From: Ianthella basta
Taxonomy: Eukaryota > Porifera > Demospongiae > Verongiida > Ianthellidae
Assembly: GCA_964019415.1 (NCBI GenBank)
Contig: OZ025883.1
Location: forward strand, 3,781,586 to 3,845,585
Length of the DNA: 64,000 nt
Reading direction: 5' to 3'
A program made the position numbers and the translations under genes. This document shows, piece by piece, positions 19,401 to 31,200 of the stretch; position 1 is the stretch's first letter; every line of letters begins with the position of its first letter. Under the pieces are notes generated by a model. That model worked only from the letters and a program-made list of their open reading frames with translations, had not been told where the DNA came from and searched no databases.

Positions 19401-21845
19401 TTATATTAGTTTTAATATTTAAATGCTTCTACTGTTGTTTGATTGGTAATTTCTTGTACACATTGTCTGAACATGCTTATAAAGGCCGCCCAAAGTTGTT
19501 CTGGTTCAGGGCAATTGCAAGCAGATGCAAGGAACAGTATATCTCAAAGCAAATGATTCCACTGTAAGTGTTACTTAAGAATTTATCCAGTTATTGAATT
19601 CTATGATATGCAATAAATAGTTGAAGTAGACGATGTGATAGACAGGTGGTGGGTGTGCAGCTAGCTGCATACAGCTTAAGTATGTTGATTATGTATGGTG
19701 AGAGTGCAAAGGTGGAAATTTTCTATACATGTATAATGAGCATTAATAAAGTAAGTGATTATTCATCCACCTGGGCATCAATTCATTTGCAAGCATGACT
19801 GTCCATGTGAGTGTGAAGACGTATTCAAATCATCCTTAATAACTATGTAGGTATTTGTGCATCACCACACTTGACTCCAATGTCTCAATGGCTACGAAAC
19901 ACATTCACCACTTTTGATGCAGTTTGAAGTAGACTTTCCAAGTGAAGTCAAAGAGTGGGAGTTATCTCACGATGACATAACTATTCAGAACCATTTGGGA
20001 AGTGGCCATTATGGACGAGTGCTTTCAGCAATCTTGTCCACAACTACACCGTCTGAAAGGGCAAATAACTACATTAAATCCATGCGTCTTGTGGAAGGCT
20101 GCCGAGTTCCACAGATGGTGGCAGTGAAACAGTTGAAAGGTGATTTGAATATGAATTTACAGGCATTTTCCAATAGTACTGTGGTAATCAATGTGTCATG
20201 ATTCCTCAACAGGATCTTCCACAACGGCTGACATGCAGTCATTTCTTGAAGAAATTGCACTGATGGCCAAAGTATCCTTGGGTGTGAACCCACATGTTGT
20301 GAAAATGGTTGGGTGCATTATAAGTGAGCGACCACTGTCCCTCATCATGGAGTATGTACCAATGGGGGATCTCCGCAGCTGCTTAATAGCGTGGAAGCCA
20401 AAGGTGATCAACTAGCTTGCTCCATAAAGACAATAATTTACATTGTTAGCACTATATTATATGTATGTTAGGTTATGTTTCTTATATAGCATACACAGGC
20501 AACTAGTGAGCTTGCAGAAACCACTACTAAACCAGACAGTCCTGTTGACACAGACTATCTTCAGCTGTGGAGATTTACTGATGATGATCCCTACTCTTTT
20601 GCATATCAAATTGCCTCTGGAATGGTATGGTCTATATGTTGGACATTGGTATCTATGCCAGTCAATTAGTCATATTCTGTTCTATCTTCCAATTTTCACA
20701 CAGGAGTACTTATCCAGCCTTAATGTCATCCATCGTGACTTGGCCTGTAGGAATGTTCTAGTGAGCTGCAACAAACTATTGAAAGTGACTGACTTTGGCC
20801 TGTCCCGAGAGGCAGAAGAGATGTACCAGTCTAGCAAGAATGCCAGCAAGTTGCCACTGAGGTGGATGGCACCAGAGGCTATTTCACATCTACAGTTTTC
20901 GGAGAAGTCAGATGTGTAAGTACAAGCATTACTGTAATGAATGCAGGCAATGAAAATTTCTCTTACAATTTATATTATGCTGCATGTGTGTATACTATGC
21001 CCTATAGTACTTTCATCAAAATTGTTATGAACTAGCTATACTGTGTCTTCCTTTGTGTTCACATGTAGGTGGTCATTTGGAATTTGTCTGTGGGAAGTTG
21101 CTACACTTGGTTTGTTATGCAATTTGCACCTTCACAGCAATTCCTTGTATGCTGATTTTGTATTCTCAAGTGTTTGATCAGATAAGGCTTGCCAAATTTC
21201 GGTAGCCCTAATTATCTGGTCTGCATTATTTCTGTTCCTACACTCAGGTGGGGTCCCTTATCATGGCATTGGTAACTTTGACATTGCTACTGCCATTTGT
21301 GATGGAGAAGTAATGACACAACCTACGGACTGCCCCTCTGACATGTGAGTACATTGGCTGCCTGCACTTATACCATGTACGTATATTAATGGATCTTGAT
21401 GTCTAAAGGTATGAGATGATGTGCAAGTGCTGGAAAATGGAACCTTGTGACAGACCTACATTTGCTGAGCTGAGATCACACTTTGAAGGTGTTCTCGATG
21501 GGCAGCACGCTTCTCATTATGTGGACTTCACTGCATCACTGGCCCCTATCTCTGATCAGAAGAAAGGAGAGGAACATGTGATGAAGAAAAAGGACGATGA
21601 AGGTACATCACATGTCCTTGCAGTTAACATTGCATGTGTACAAGAGTAGATAAGCGATGTGTGTGGTTCTATAATATATTAAATATGGTAACTTACCATT
21701 GTGACTTACATCAGCTGATTCATGATATCTTGATTGATAATGTATGCTTTTCACATTTCCTGTAAATTTAGAAGGAAATCTTGGCTTTGTCGACATACAT
21801 GAGAATCCAGTGATCATCACAGAAAACTCAGATTGTTGCAATTAA
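16421..21845 (+). CDS. Receptor tyrosine kinase B with four SRCR domains
   Basis: Fifteen exons: 16421-16517, 16690-17049, 17480-17875, 18097-18426, 18594-18917, 18994-19135, 19485-19563, 19923-20139, 20213-20403, 20499-20624, 20704-20915, 21069-21109, 21248-21344, 21409-21602 and 21772-21845. All phases agree and give 959 aa. Exon 1 is a signal peptide, exons 2-5 are SRCR domains (residues about 33-502), and exon 6 holds the membrane segment. The second SRCR exon is unusually long (132 codons). The kinase is complete: GSGHYG P-loop, VAVK, alpha-C Glu in FLEEIALM, HRDLACRN, DFG, WMAPEA, VWSFG and DRPTF. A YVDF motif lies near the C terminus as in kinase A. The last exon is less certain: reading through after 21602 would instead add a short tail and stop at 21649. 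Exon sizes match kinase A almost one for one in the kinase half (217, 191, 212, 41 and 97 nt). Confidence 0.9.
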
Positions 21846-24150
21846 CAACAAGATGAGGGCTTACAAGCAAAGTATTAACATTCAGCCATATTACATGCAC
21901 ATTAAACCATATAAACATCAGCTGATTTTAAACTCTAAACTTTGGTACTAAATACATCCATGTAGTCTGTGTGTATGCACATGTGATAGCCGGCATGTTA
22001 TGCAATGCTCTGTCTAAAATATCTCGAAAAGAATTGTATGCTTCACTGGGCTTGCTCCCAAACAGTTCCTTGTAGCTGTACTTAGTACTTGCTCAGTGCA
22101 TTCAAATTACATAATAATATAGGGTATAATTTATACAGAACTCTTGCTTATCCTATATGTATAATTATTCAATGTTCTGTGTATGTGTTGATTGTGCATG
22201 CTTTCTTGTAAGCACTTTTAAGCAATCACCTCATATCAGTGCGTGTGGGATGATCTGCGGTTAGTGCTACCACTAGAAGTGAAGTAACAATAGGCACAAT
22301 AGACTTCATTGTAAATGCATTTTCTGTTTCAATACAACACTAGTGTACCAATAGCTTGGCACTGTTCAATGCCATGTTGTCACACTAGTACAAGTCATAC
22401 CTATACATGCAAAGAGGGGGATGTGGAGCTGAAGACACATATTGTTATAAACAGTTTATTGTGATGGGGAGTACCTCTGCACAGTTCCTTGTAACTTTTA
22501 ATACAAGTATATCATTATAAGCCAGCCATCATGTACACATATACACAAGTGCCAGTGTCGATGTCAGTGGCCACACATGAATATAATTATGACATGAAAC
22601 AGTTCTCTCAACCAAGTCATAATGCGTACAGCTGCTATCTTGTAGGCTGTCATCACTTATTCATGCATGATAGTGTAATTCCGGGCACAGGAGAAATTGA
22701 GTCAGCTGTCAAGGGCCAAGGCACAATGTGCCAATTGGCGGTTGCATTCATTCCACATGTAGAGAATTAGCATAAAATTTTATATTATGAACACTAGCAA
22801 ATGCATGCTTGCATTTGATTTATCATTCAGTTATGCCTTGCTCAAGAATCTCATATCAGTGTATTATCAATGTAACTATGAGCCTCTACAATAATTATCA
22901 TGATTGTTCTTCAATGACCCAAACTGAAGCCTTGATATGACAGTGTCGTAAATATGTTTCACTGGAGAAAATTAAGAAATGGAAAGATGCTGGGTAACAT
23001 GATCAATTGCATTATTTATCAAACACACTTAGGATCACAATGTACAAACATATACCACTGTTGTGTTTACTTGCTAGTGGTGTTGCTCAATAGCTACATA
23101 TATATGGTGTGGTATGTGTCTGGCTTGCCACACTATGCAAAGTACACACTCCATCAACCAAGCCATGCTTGGCATGTTTCCTTCACAGATAGCTCAGGCC
23201 TTGCAACTTCTTGAACAATAATTTAGCAGCCAATAAGCTCCCAATTGAACAGATCACTAATTATTCTGCATAATAGTAGTGTTAATTTCACATGTACACT
23301 AAAAACACTGTAGAATATAATTCTAACATTCAGGCATCTGAACCACCACATCTGGTGAACAAGGTGCAGGAATCAATAGCGAGCATGCAACTGACCAATT
23401 AGTGCAGTCCCCAGACTCAAATGTTTTTATATATCATCAGTAACCAAATAAATGAAATGGAATGGAAGTGTGGGTGCTGGTACTCCTGATAAAGGAAACA
23501 GGATCAAAAGATAAGTACTTTGCACAAATTTAGACGTACACAAATTCTTAGATGAACAAGCTGCAGTAAGGTGTACTAGGTGTTATATACTAAATGGCCA
23601 TCTTACACAAGCATACAGTAGCAGCTGCTGTCATTTGCCAAAGGCAGCAATAGTTCATGTACCTGAATCTTGCTTACATGTGGCACAGGGTGCACGTGTA
23701 GAAGGTATATACATAGTGAAAATATACCTCTTCAATGAACTGCAAACAAGCAAATCGTGGGCAGTACACATGCCAGGGAGTAACAACTGGGCACATGTAT
23801 AGTCGCCACAGTTTACTGCCCGTTAGCACATTTTAAGTCTTGTTAGTCAAACAGTCACTAACTGTCACAGCCTAACCATGTTTAAGGCAATGGGAGTGTG
23901 TATTATCAGGAGCATCTTTTTTCTCTTCCTTTGGTTTTGCATAGTTCTTTGTCAGCCTTGAGTTCAGAAAATGAAACAAACGGTAAGCATAAAGGGTTGT
24001 AAGCTAGGGCCTGTTCACACAGTTCCAAGTGCAATGTGAAACGTCTGTCTACATTCCTCTCATCAAATGACTGTGTGAATATGTAAAGGTTCATTACTCC
24101 ATGACAGTAACTTTTGAACATGTATGTATACTAACAATGACTCTGTTTGT
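21846..24150. other. AT-rich intergenic region, nothing recognised
   Basis: About 2.3 kb downstream of kinase B. Short open frames show no domain or splice support. It is presumed 3' UTR and spacer. Confidence 0.4.
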
Positions 24151-24154
24151 AGGT

Positions 24155-24460
24155 GATATATGCCTTGCTAGTGGGTTTAGCTTGGCAGGCAGAGAGGAAA
24201 TACATTTAAAAAGAGAATCGTTACAAGTCTGTGGTTACACCTGGGATCTACTGGATGCAGCTATCGCCTGTAGGCAGCTGGGATTCTCAGTAGTAGTTAC
24301 AACATACTCCTGTGCATCACAGAGATATGTTGGATACAGCTTTGTAATGTACTGGAAACATGGGATGAAGTGCATTGCAATTAAAGCAAATGGATTGACT
24401 GCCAGCAGGATGATGATTCAGAAATTAAAGAACTGTGTGCTGACAGTGCACAAGGAGAGA
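24155..24460 (+). pseudogene. Decayed single SRCR exon related to kinase B exon 2
   Basis: The exon starts after an acceptor-like sequence with GDICLASGFSLAG and continues with VCGYTWDLLDAAIACRQLGF, clearly matching the first SRCR exon of kinase B (GYTWDPLDATVACRQLGF). Conserved positions are lost in the middle. A frameshift near 24380-24400 puts the DCQQ block into another frame. No signal peptide, membrane segment or kinase exons follow. It is therefore a dead or partial copy left by local duplication. Confidence 0.75.
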
Positions 24461-24472
24461 GAAGAGTACTGA

Positions 24473-25738
24473 ACAGGAGAGAGGAGAAGAAGAACATGGG
24501 ATGTGCAGCATGACAGATGAAGGCATTCTCATGCACATTTGCGTAAAGTTATATATAATGACCATATACCTATAATATGTACACATGCGTAGTCAATTAT
24601 TATGTGAGCAATGATGTAGCAGACTAATCAACCACTGAATGTAGGACGTTTCAGATACAATGGCCTTCGTCAGCTGCGTACAAAAATGAGAGAGTACAGT
24701 GTTAGACTAGTTTATATAGCTAAGGGTGATAGTGTGTAACCAATCAAATCCTAGGATTATGTGTACATGTGTTTTAGCCAATCAGACTGCATGAGTGTGC
24801 ATACTGCAGGGCTGTGACCAATCAAAAATCAATCAGAATCCAATTGAAAGCCTTGGATACGAAACTGCAAACATAAAATAGTTATAAACCCATATACCCC
24901 CTCCCCTCCCCCCACCCACACACTCACTGCTTGCAGTAACTGAGCTAGCATCTAGAATTCAATATAGCTATTTCCATAGCTACATAAATTGCTGGAAGTA
25001 GCAACACTGTAAAAATGTGAGGCAAGCTTCCTAGGAGTTGGTTCCATTGTGGCTGCAAACATGTAGTTGCATGGGACTCGTTGCTCTGCAAGTGGAAGCT
25101 GCACGCTATGAAAACAATATAAAGTGAGCTGGTAGTGCATCCCACTAGACTGCTCAATAATTATAATATTATGCAAACCTCATAGCAATACAGATACTGC
25201 GCATACAGTGAGTTTGCATTGAAATGCCGTTTTACTAGTCTGTACTTGTAAAACGTCATAGTTACCTTCCAGCCAAGAAACTAACCCGCCAGGGGAGGGA
25301 GCACTACCTAATTATATACTTATTTAGTTGTGTACTGCATGCATGGCAATAACAAACGAACTTGGAATGGACAAGTAGGAATCGGTTTGGGACCACCACA
25401 GCCTAAATGTAGGACCAGTACCATAGCTTCAAACTCATTTCCACAAGCAGAAGTGAGCTAGATGGCCGAACAACTACATCATATCTATTCCTCAGGAGTT
25501 GGGCAAACAATATCTGAATGAAGCTAGTGTGTTGCAGCTCCAGCTACTAAGAAAAATGCAGTTTTCCCCTTTAATCGGCAACACAAACTACAAGGCAAAC
25601 GTTACAAACTAGCTTCAATCAGTTTTGCAAGCTTTCACCTTTACACTTGGGAACCTTAAAAAAATCACGAAGATTGCTTCTCGTCTGTGGAAATCGCTCG
25701 CGTGAACATGGTAGAGGGTGCCATTTTGTTTATACGTG
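24473..25738. other. Intergenic region with CCAAT-like motifs and a C-rich tract
   Basis: No gene seen. Three CCAATCA motifs occur between about 24740 and 24825. A pyrimidine tract of Cs lies near 24895-24920. A phrase at about 24640-24680 (gacgtttcagatacaatggcc) resembles a recurrent tail near 14390 and may be a repeat end. Confidence 0.35.
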
Positions 25739-25795
25739 CCATATTGTTCATATTGTTCATATTGTTTATATTGTTTATATTGTTCACATTGTTTA
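25739..25795. repeat. 9-bp minisatellite (ATTGTTCAT/ATTGTTTAT)
   Basis: About six to seven tandem copies of a 9-bp unit directly abut the left end of the adjacent MITE. Confidence 0.85.
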
Positions 25796-25797
25796 TA

Positions 25798-26126
25798 CCG
25801 TATAGCGGGAAAATTTCGCGAGGTTTAATGTTCGCGATTTTCGCGATTTGACCAAATTCGCGAAAATTTCCATCGCGAATTTTCTCCACCTATGATTATA
25901 ATTATATGCAAAAGTCATAATAAGATGGCCGCCACGAAGCGCAGAAGTGGATTTAGCCATTTAAGTGCTATGTTACTGTTCTGTGCCCAAACCACCAGCT
26001 CAACTAAGTAGTTTGCCTGCCAAGGAGATCTTTCGGAGGTTGGAAATCGCGAAATTAAAACCGCGAAATGTTTGGTTTTGAACAAAATCGCGAAATTTTC
26101 TTCCGCGAAATTTTCCCGCTATACGG
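25798..26126 (+). mobile_element. MITE copy 1 with TA flanks and GCGAAA-rich inverted ends
   Basis: The left end CCGTATAGCGGGAAAATTTC and right end GAAATTTTCCCGCTATACGG are inverted repeats flanked by TA on both sides. Sub-terminal regions are rich in TTCGCG/CGCGAAA. There is no coding capacity at about 330 bp. A second copy lies at 53302-53621. TA flanks suggest a Tc1/mariner-type transposase in trans. The right end is about 155 bp upstream of the sulfotransferase-like start codon at 26282. Confidence 0.9.
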
Positions 26127-26281
26127 TATTGTTCATAATTACTGTTCAAAGGTATGCGAGGAATTTGGAATGGGAATCGGTTTGGAATCGCTACTGGGGG
26201 CGGAACCTATTCAAGGGCGCCCAAATTTTATCACGCCCACTTTAGTACAGCCACAGTTTTCTGGATTGTCAACATGCATAG

Positions 26282-27277
26282 ATGGCCTCTACCAGTATCA
26301 TACCGTTCTTTAGAATTGCTCTTGTTCTTGCTCTCACTTGTTGCCTTGGGCACTCGGTACATGCGACGCCAGAAGACGTGCGACCAAGTTTACGTCAACC
26401 TCTTACTCCGTTGATCACCGATGACTGCCTGTCCGACGATGAAGCGAAGGTCTGCCACAATGCCAGCCTTCCTATGTTGGTGTTTGTGGTTGGAATCGAA
26501 GGAAGCGGGCATCACTTGATCAGTTCACTGCTTAATCGTCTGTCATCGATCGCTCCACAAAGGCAATACATGCCATGGCAGCACATTTACGACCCATTTT
26601 ACGACTCAACACTCCTGTTTTATTCCATCATGGAGAAGGAACTGTATGAGCAACGGCTGGACAAGTTGACCAAACTCTTGGACAGTGCCAGGAAAAACAA
26701 CTCTGCCACTTTGGTGTTTGCGAGCTCCTTCCCCATGGGTCTGCATGCTGGGATGTTCTCCACTGCCAGACCTGATCTTATTGACTTGAAGGACTTTGAA
26801 TGCAAATTGTACAGGATTAAGTTTCTTGTTGCTCGCCGCCATCCCTTGGCAGCTGTGATGTCTGCTGTTAGAAGATTTGGCTCCAGGGTTACACAGTTTG
26901 ATGGGTTCAAGCAAATTCCACAGAACGAAAGGCAAGATCTCAATGAAAGTGTTCTGCCTTACACTGTTACAGCAAGAATAGCTGAGGACAATCTGATCTA
27001 CATTGACCAACAGGTACGCCACCTTGGTTGTCATCAAGTGCATTTTGTAGACTATGACAAAATTATGGAGGATACAACAAGAGAAAATGTGTTGCGAAAG
27101 TTGGCCACGTTTTTGAACTTGACCAAATCTGATAGGAAGGAGTTGCTATCCACCAAATTTAATAAGTCAATCACCAAAGTTACTATCCCACCTCGCTGCA
27201 CTGAGTGCATAGAGAAAACTCTTTATGACTTCTTTGAGGAGAGAAAGATGATGTGGCCACTGCTCCATCCACACTGA
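26282..27277 (+). CDS. Intronless sulfotransferase-like protein (secreted or Golgi)
   Basis: A single open frame of 331 aa. The N terminus has a hydrophobic signal peptide or anchor (residues about 8-26). A 5'-phosphosulfate-loop-like motif VVGIEGSGHHLISSLL follows at about 71-86. A later RRHPLAAVMSAVRRF resembles the 3'-phosphate-binding R..P......S helix of PAPS-dependent sulfotransferases. An N-glycosylation sequon (NAS) precedes the loop. The sulfotransferase fold is supported only by these motifs. A role in glycan or protein sulfation in the secretory pathway is inferred. No introns are seen, unlike most neighbours. A second, distinct sulfotransferase lies at 53-57.6 kb. Confidence 0.75.
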   Translation: MASTSIIPFFRIALVLALTCCLGHSVHATPEDVRPSLRQPLTPLITDDCLSDDEAKVCHNASLPMLVFVVGIEGSGHHLISSLLNRLSSIAPQRQYMPWQHIYDPFYDSTLLFYSIMEKELYEQRLDKLTKLLDSARKNNSATLVFASSFPMGLHAGMFSTARPDLIDLKDFECKLYRIKFLVARRHPLAAVMSAVRRFGSRVTQFDGFKQIPQNERQDLNESVLPYTVTARIAEDNLIYIDQQVRHLGCHQVHFVDYDKIMEDTTRENVLRKLATFLNLTKSDRKELLSTKFNKSITKVTIPPRCTECIEKTLYDFFEERKMMWPLLHPH

Positions 27278-27893
27278 GTTGACCATCCTATGATATAGGA
27301 TGGTTAATCTTGCTACAGGATATTGGTGTTGTATATTTTAGTTTCTGTATTATTGTAGTTGCAATTGTTATAAGGCTTCTGGAGCTGTACTGTAATTGAA
27401 GCTGAAATGGTGTGTATTCATGTCACTTGGCTTTGTGGGTCTAAGTTATAGCCCTGACACACAAAGAAGGCAACAAGTATAGTTGTTGTAATGATGCATG
27501 TGCCCATTGCATCCTCCACGTATAGCCACGAGATCATGCGGACACTAGCTGCAAGACCAGTAGCACGTAACGGTATCTTCTAATAGCTATGCATTTATGC
27601 CTCAAATAGAGGATAGTGCATGGTCAAATGGTCTATTGTCTGGCCCACAGGCCTAGGTCAGCGTGCATGCACACATCTATAGAGCAATTCTGCAATAGCA
27701 GCACAGATAGCGGAGTCATGATCAGCATGGGGTCTCAATTTGAGGCCAGTTTTAAATTGCATGCATTTCATGTACTGTACAATACTGGCCAGAAGTACTG
27801 TTAGTGCACACCAAGAATTGTCCTGTTCACTACTACAGCATGTTGTGTGTAAATGGCCCTGTGAGTACCACGCACTATGTGCACTTGTGTGAG

Positions 27894-27928
<35 letters not shown>

Positions 27929-28220
27929 GGAGAGGAAGAGAAGGAATTCTCACACTACAGTCTTTCCTCAACAAAACAGACTAGGCATGCAATTGGAGCA
28001 TTGTTCAGATGACACGCACCCAAAGAACAGACAGATAGGCTGGCTCCAGTTATATTTTACATATAGTCATGTGAGTGACACGGAGGTAAGGGCTGTTTAC
28101 TGTATATCAATTGAAAGTGGATTCTCTTTGACACAAGAATCAATAGAAACTGAATGGTTATCATTATGCATTGACTTGTACAATTATGATTAAACAGAGT
28201 CTTGAGTTTATCAACAGCTA
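27278..28220. other. Convergent intergenic region with short GT repeat
   Basis: This lies between the sulfotransferase-like gene (+) and the NLR gene (-), so it holds two 3' ends. A (TG)n run of about 30 bp sits at about 27893-27924. No other feature was recognised. Confidence 0.5.
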
Positions 28221-31200
28221 CTACAGTGTGATTGTTAATGCACTGTTTGTACACAGGATCCCTCTTACAGACTCCACTAACTCCTCCGGTACCCATGTCA
28301 GTTTCACTTCTCTGAGCATGACATTCTTGTGGAACCCTACAGCCAGGGCTCTGCTACCTTTGTCACTGTTAGCTGCATCCACCTCCACCTTGATAGTTTT
28401 AGCATAGCTGGCTGCTACCTCCAGCTGTGCCCAGTCCTCGTCATTCCACTCCTCCTGCACATACATACATAAACACAAGTGGGATGCTGAAGGGAACTCT
28501 TAAAATAATAAACAAGGCTCTATTGGTAGTTTATACATATATTAGAAATAATAATATTGTAGGGACGGCATAAAGAGGGCAGAAACAAGTAAAGGCTGTT
28601 ACACAGTGGAGCATTAGCCAACGTCCCTACATACAAGGATGCTGCACCATATAGTTCTACATCCTTGAATGTAGGGAGGATGGAATGAAGTTCCCATGCA
28701 ATAGAGAGTTTTAGATTAGCATTTACGCTGAACGTTGACATCACAATACGTCATTAATGAGTCACGTGATAAGCCTAAACCGCAACGTACACGGCGAAAT
28801 TCCAGCGTTTAGTATGCGTGAAGAAGCATTCCAGCGTATGTAAATTACCGTTTGTACTGTAAACGTTGTGACATCATGATTCGTCACGTACTGTTCAACG
28901 TTCAACGTAAGCACAGATCTAAAGCTCTCTAATCCCCAATTAATCTCTACATCTATATCACACAGAGAGTTGTATAATTATTTGAATCATACTTACCCAC
29001 TGTGGTGCCCACACTTTGACATTTGTCAAAGGTAAGCCTCTGTTTGCAGTTGCTTGGAGTACTGGAAGAGGGTTGATCCCACCAATGTAAAGCATCCCCA
29101 ACTGTGGCATGGTCTGAACACAAGTCGCCACAGCTGATGGTGTCTGATCACTGTGAAACCAATCTAAGGTAGGAAGTCACAGCAATAATCTGACAAGAGT
29201 GATGAGTCCGACATATAAATTTTTACGGTTCAATCACCAGATGACCAAGGTATCTGATGGTTGAATCCTTTAACAAATGTAGAAAATCATTGGTTATTTA
29301 ATAGTAATAATTCAAATCCAAATTTTACAGATTCCCAAGTATATAAAGCAATATACATTGATTATGCACAACCCATCATTTTATGGTGTAAGGGAGGCAT
29401 GGGGAGGGGTAGTGCATATTACTAGCATGAATTGGAATGCCAATCCATTTCAAGGAGTGAAGATAGCTACTTAGAATCTTGATAAAGATTCATGAGCACC
29501 AACAACGCATGTGGGACATGCCCTATGTAAACAATGCAGAATGTTTATGGCCATTTTCTTGCCTAGCAAATTTGCTTATATCTCCTACAAATTTTGCTAG
29601 GTTAGAGTCAAACAAGTATCAGAAGAAAGAAAAGACAGTGCTCTCTATTTCTATGTATGATATCCTACGATCATAACTTGATACACTGAACAATACCACT
29701 GCTAACAAAGCCATCAAAATAGTGGAAATATCTTTCTGGCTGATGGAGAAATGTCTGTGAAAAGAATACAGAAAACATCGAACTCTTCATACACACACGC
29801 TCTAACTTTTGCATGCATGCATTGCTGATAAACCAATCCTTAAAGTTGCAACAAGAAAACTAACTTTTGTTTCGCTTTCAACAACTTTGCACCTTGTAAC
29901 TCTTCACAGGGATTGACGATGCGAAACGAGCCATCAACGCACCTCTACCTGCCAACACCAAAAGACAGCACGTTCTTATTGTGAACACTCATAGCCAACC
30001 CTCCTTAAGGGGCCAGGTCTCGTGATGTTCTTGTGATATCACTCAGAAATGACTGACGGCATTATAGCACATTGTGCAATTTGGCATTTTTGCTTAATTA
30101 AACCAATCAATGAAACTGTGCGATAAGGTTTGTTTCCATCCTTAGGTATACATGCTCAGCTGCCACATGATGTTTTAGGAAGATTTCCATCCTAAGATGT
30201 TGCAGATCATGCACACATCACATGACAGTACACACATAGCCATGGCAACAGATGAATTCACACCCTGTAGCTGACAAATTCTCTTGTGCAAACAGAACTG
30301 GACAAGTCCCACATGCACATGGAGAAAGAGGTGGCCAGCAAACAAACATTTTGCCAACACAACATTGATCCTGACTTCTGTACTGTGGCAAGAGGTGGGC
30401 ACAGTAGAATCACCTACCAAAGGTACCTATCCTGCAGCTCAACACCTCAAAGTTTGCAGTTTATCCTGAATTCAGCACAAGGAGCTAATACCAAAGACCA
30501 AACCCATACATGCAAGTACCTTACACAGTATGGTATTATTACAAGCATGTGATATATAGACTCACCAGAAACAGCAAGATTAGTTATCGAACAGTTCCCT
30601 TTGACTCCATTCAACAATGTACTGCCACCAACCAGCTTAAGCCCTTTCAGGCAGCAGTTAGCCATTTTTTTCTCCAGCATACTACTGTCACCCTGCACAC
30701 AACATACAATGCCAACATCAGAATTAGGAATATGTACAGTGGGAATCCCTATAATGCGGACACCCTTCGGAACAAGAAAAGCGTCCTGATTATAGGGGTG
30801 TCCGCATTTCAGAGGTACGGCTTATAAGCCCATACGTTAAAACAATCGACTGGTATGCATGAAGAGTATCAGAATAATACGAATTTGTAAAGATAGCGAT
30901 GGTTCGCTTGAGTACTTGACTCATGCGCCATTTCTGAAGACGATTCTAAAGGGTAGCTGTTCGCGCTAAACTTTCCCGTATTAAAAGGCTTTCAAAATCC
31001 ATAGTATAGACGATTTGCGGCACTCGTCAACTTCTGTGCTGTTCCTGTCACTTGTCAGAGGTAGCGGTGCAAATCAGGGAGCGGCCATTTTCTGGCAGCT
31101 GATCGAAATGTCTGGATTATCGGGTTGGGTTTATACAGAGTTGTACAGGGCGGTACACAGAACGCTGTCCACAATACAGAATAACGGGGTGTCCGCATTT

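Noticed and set aside
27804-28193. 129-codon frame downstream of the sulfotransferase-like gene
   Set aside because: It runs through a GT repeat and shows no domain.
30560-30690. Candidate extra LRR exon of the NLR gene (minus strand)
   Set aside because: It has plausible splice sites and a leucine-rich look, but enters in phase 0 and leaves in phase 1, which does not fit the next exon; kept out of the model.
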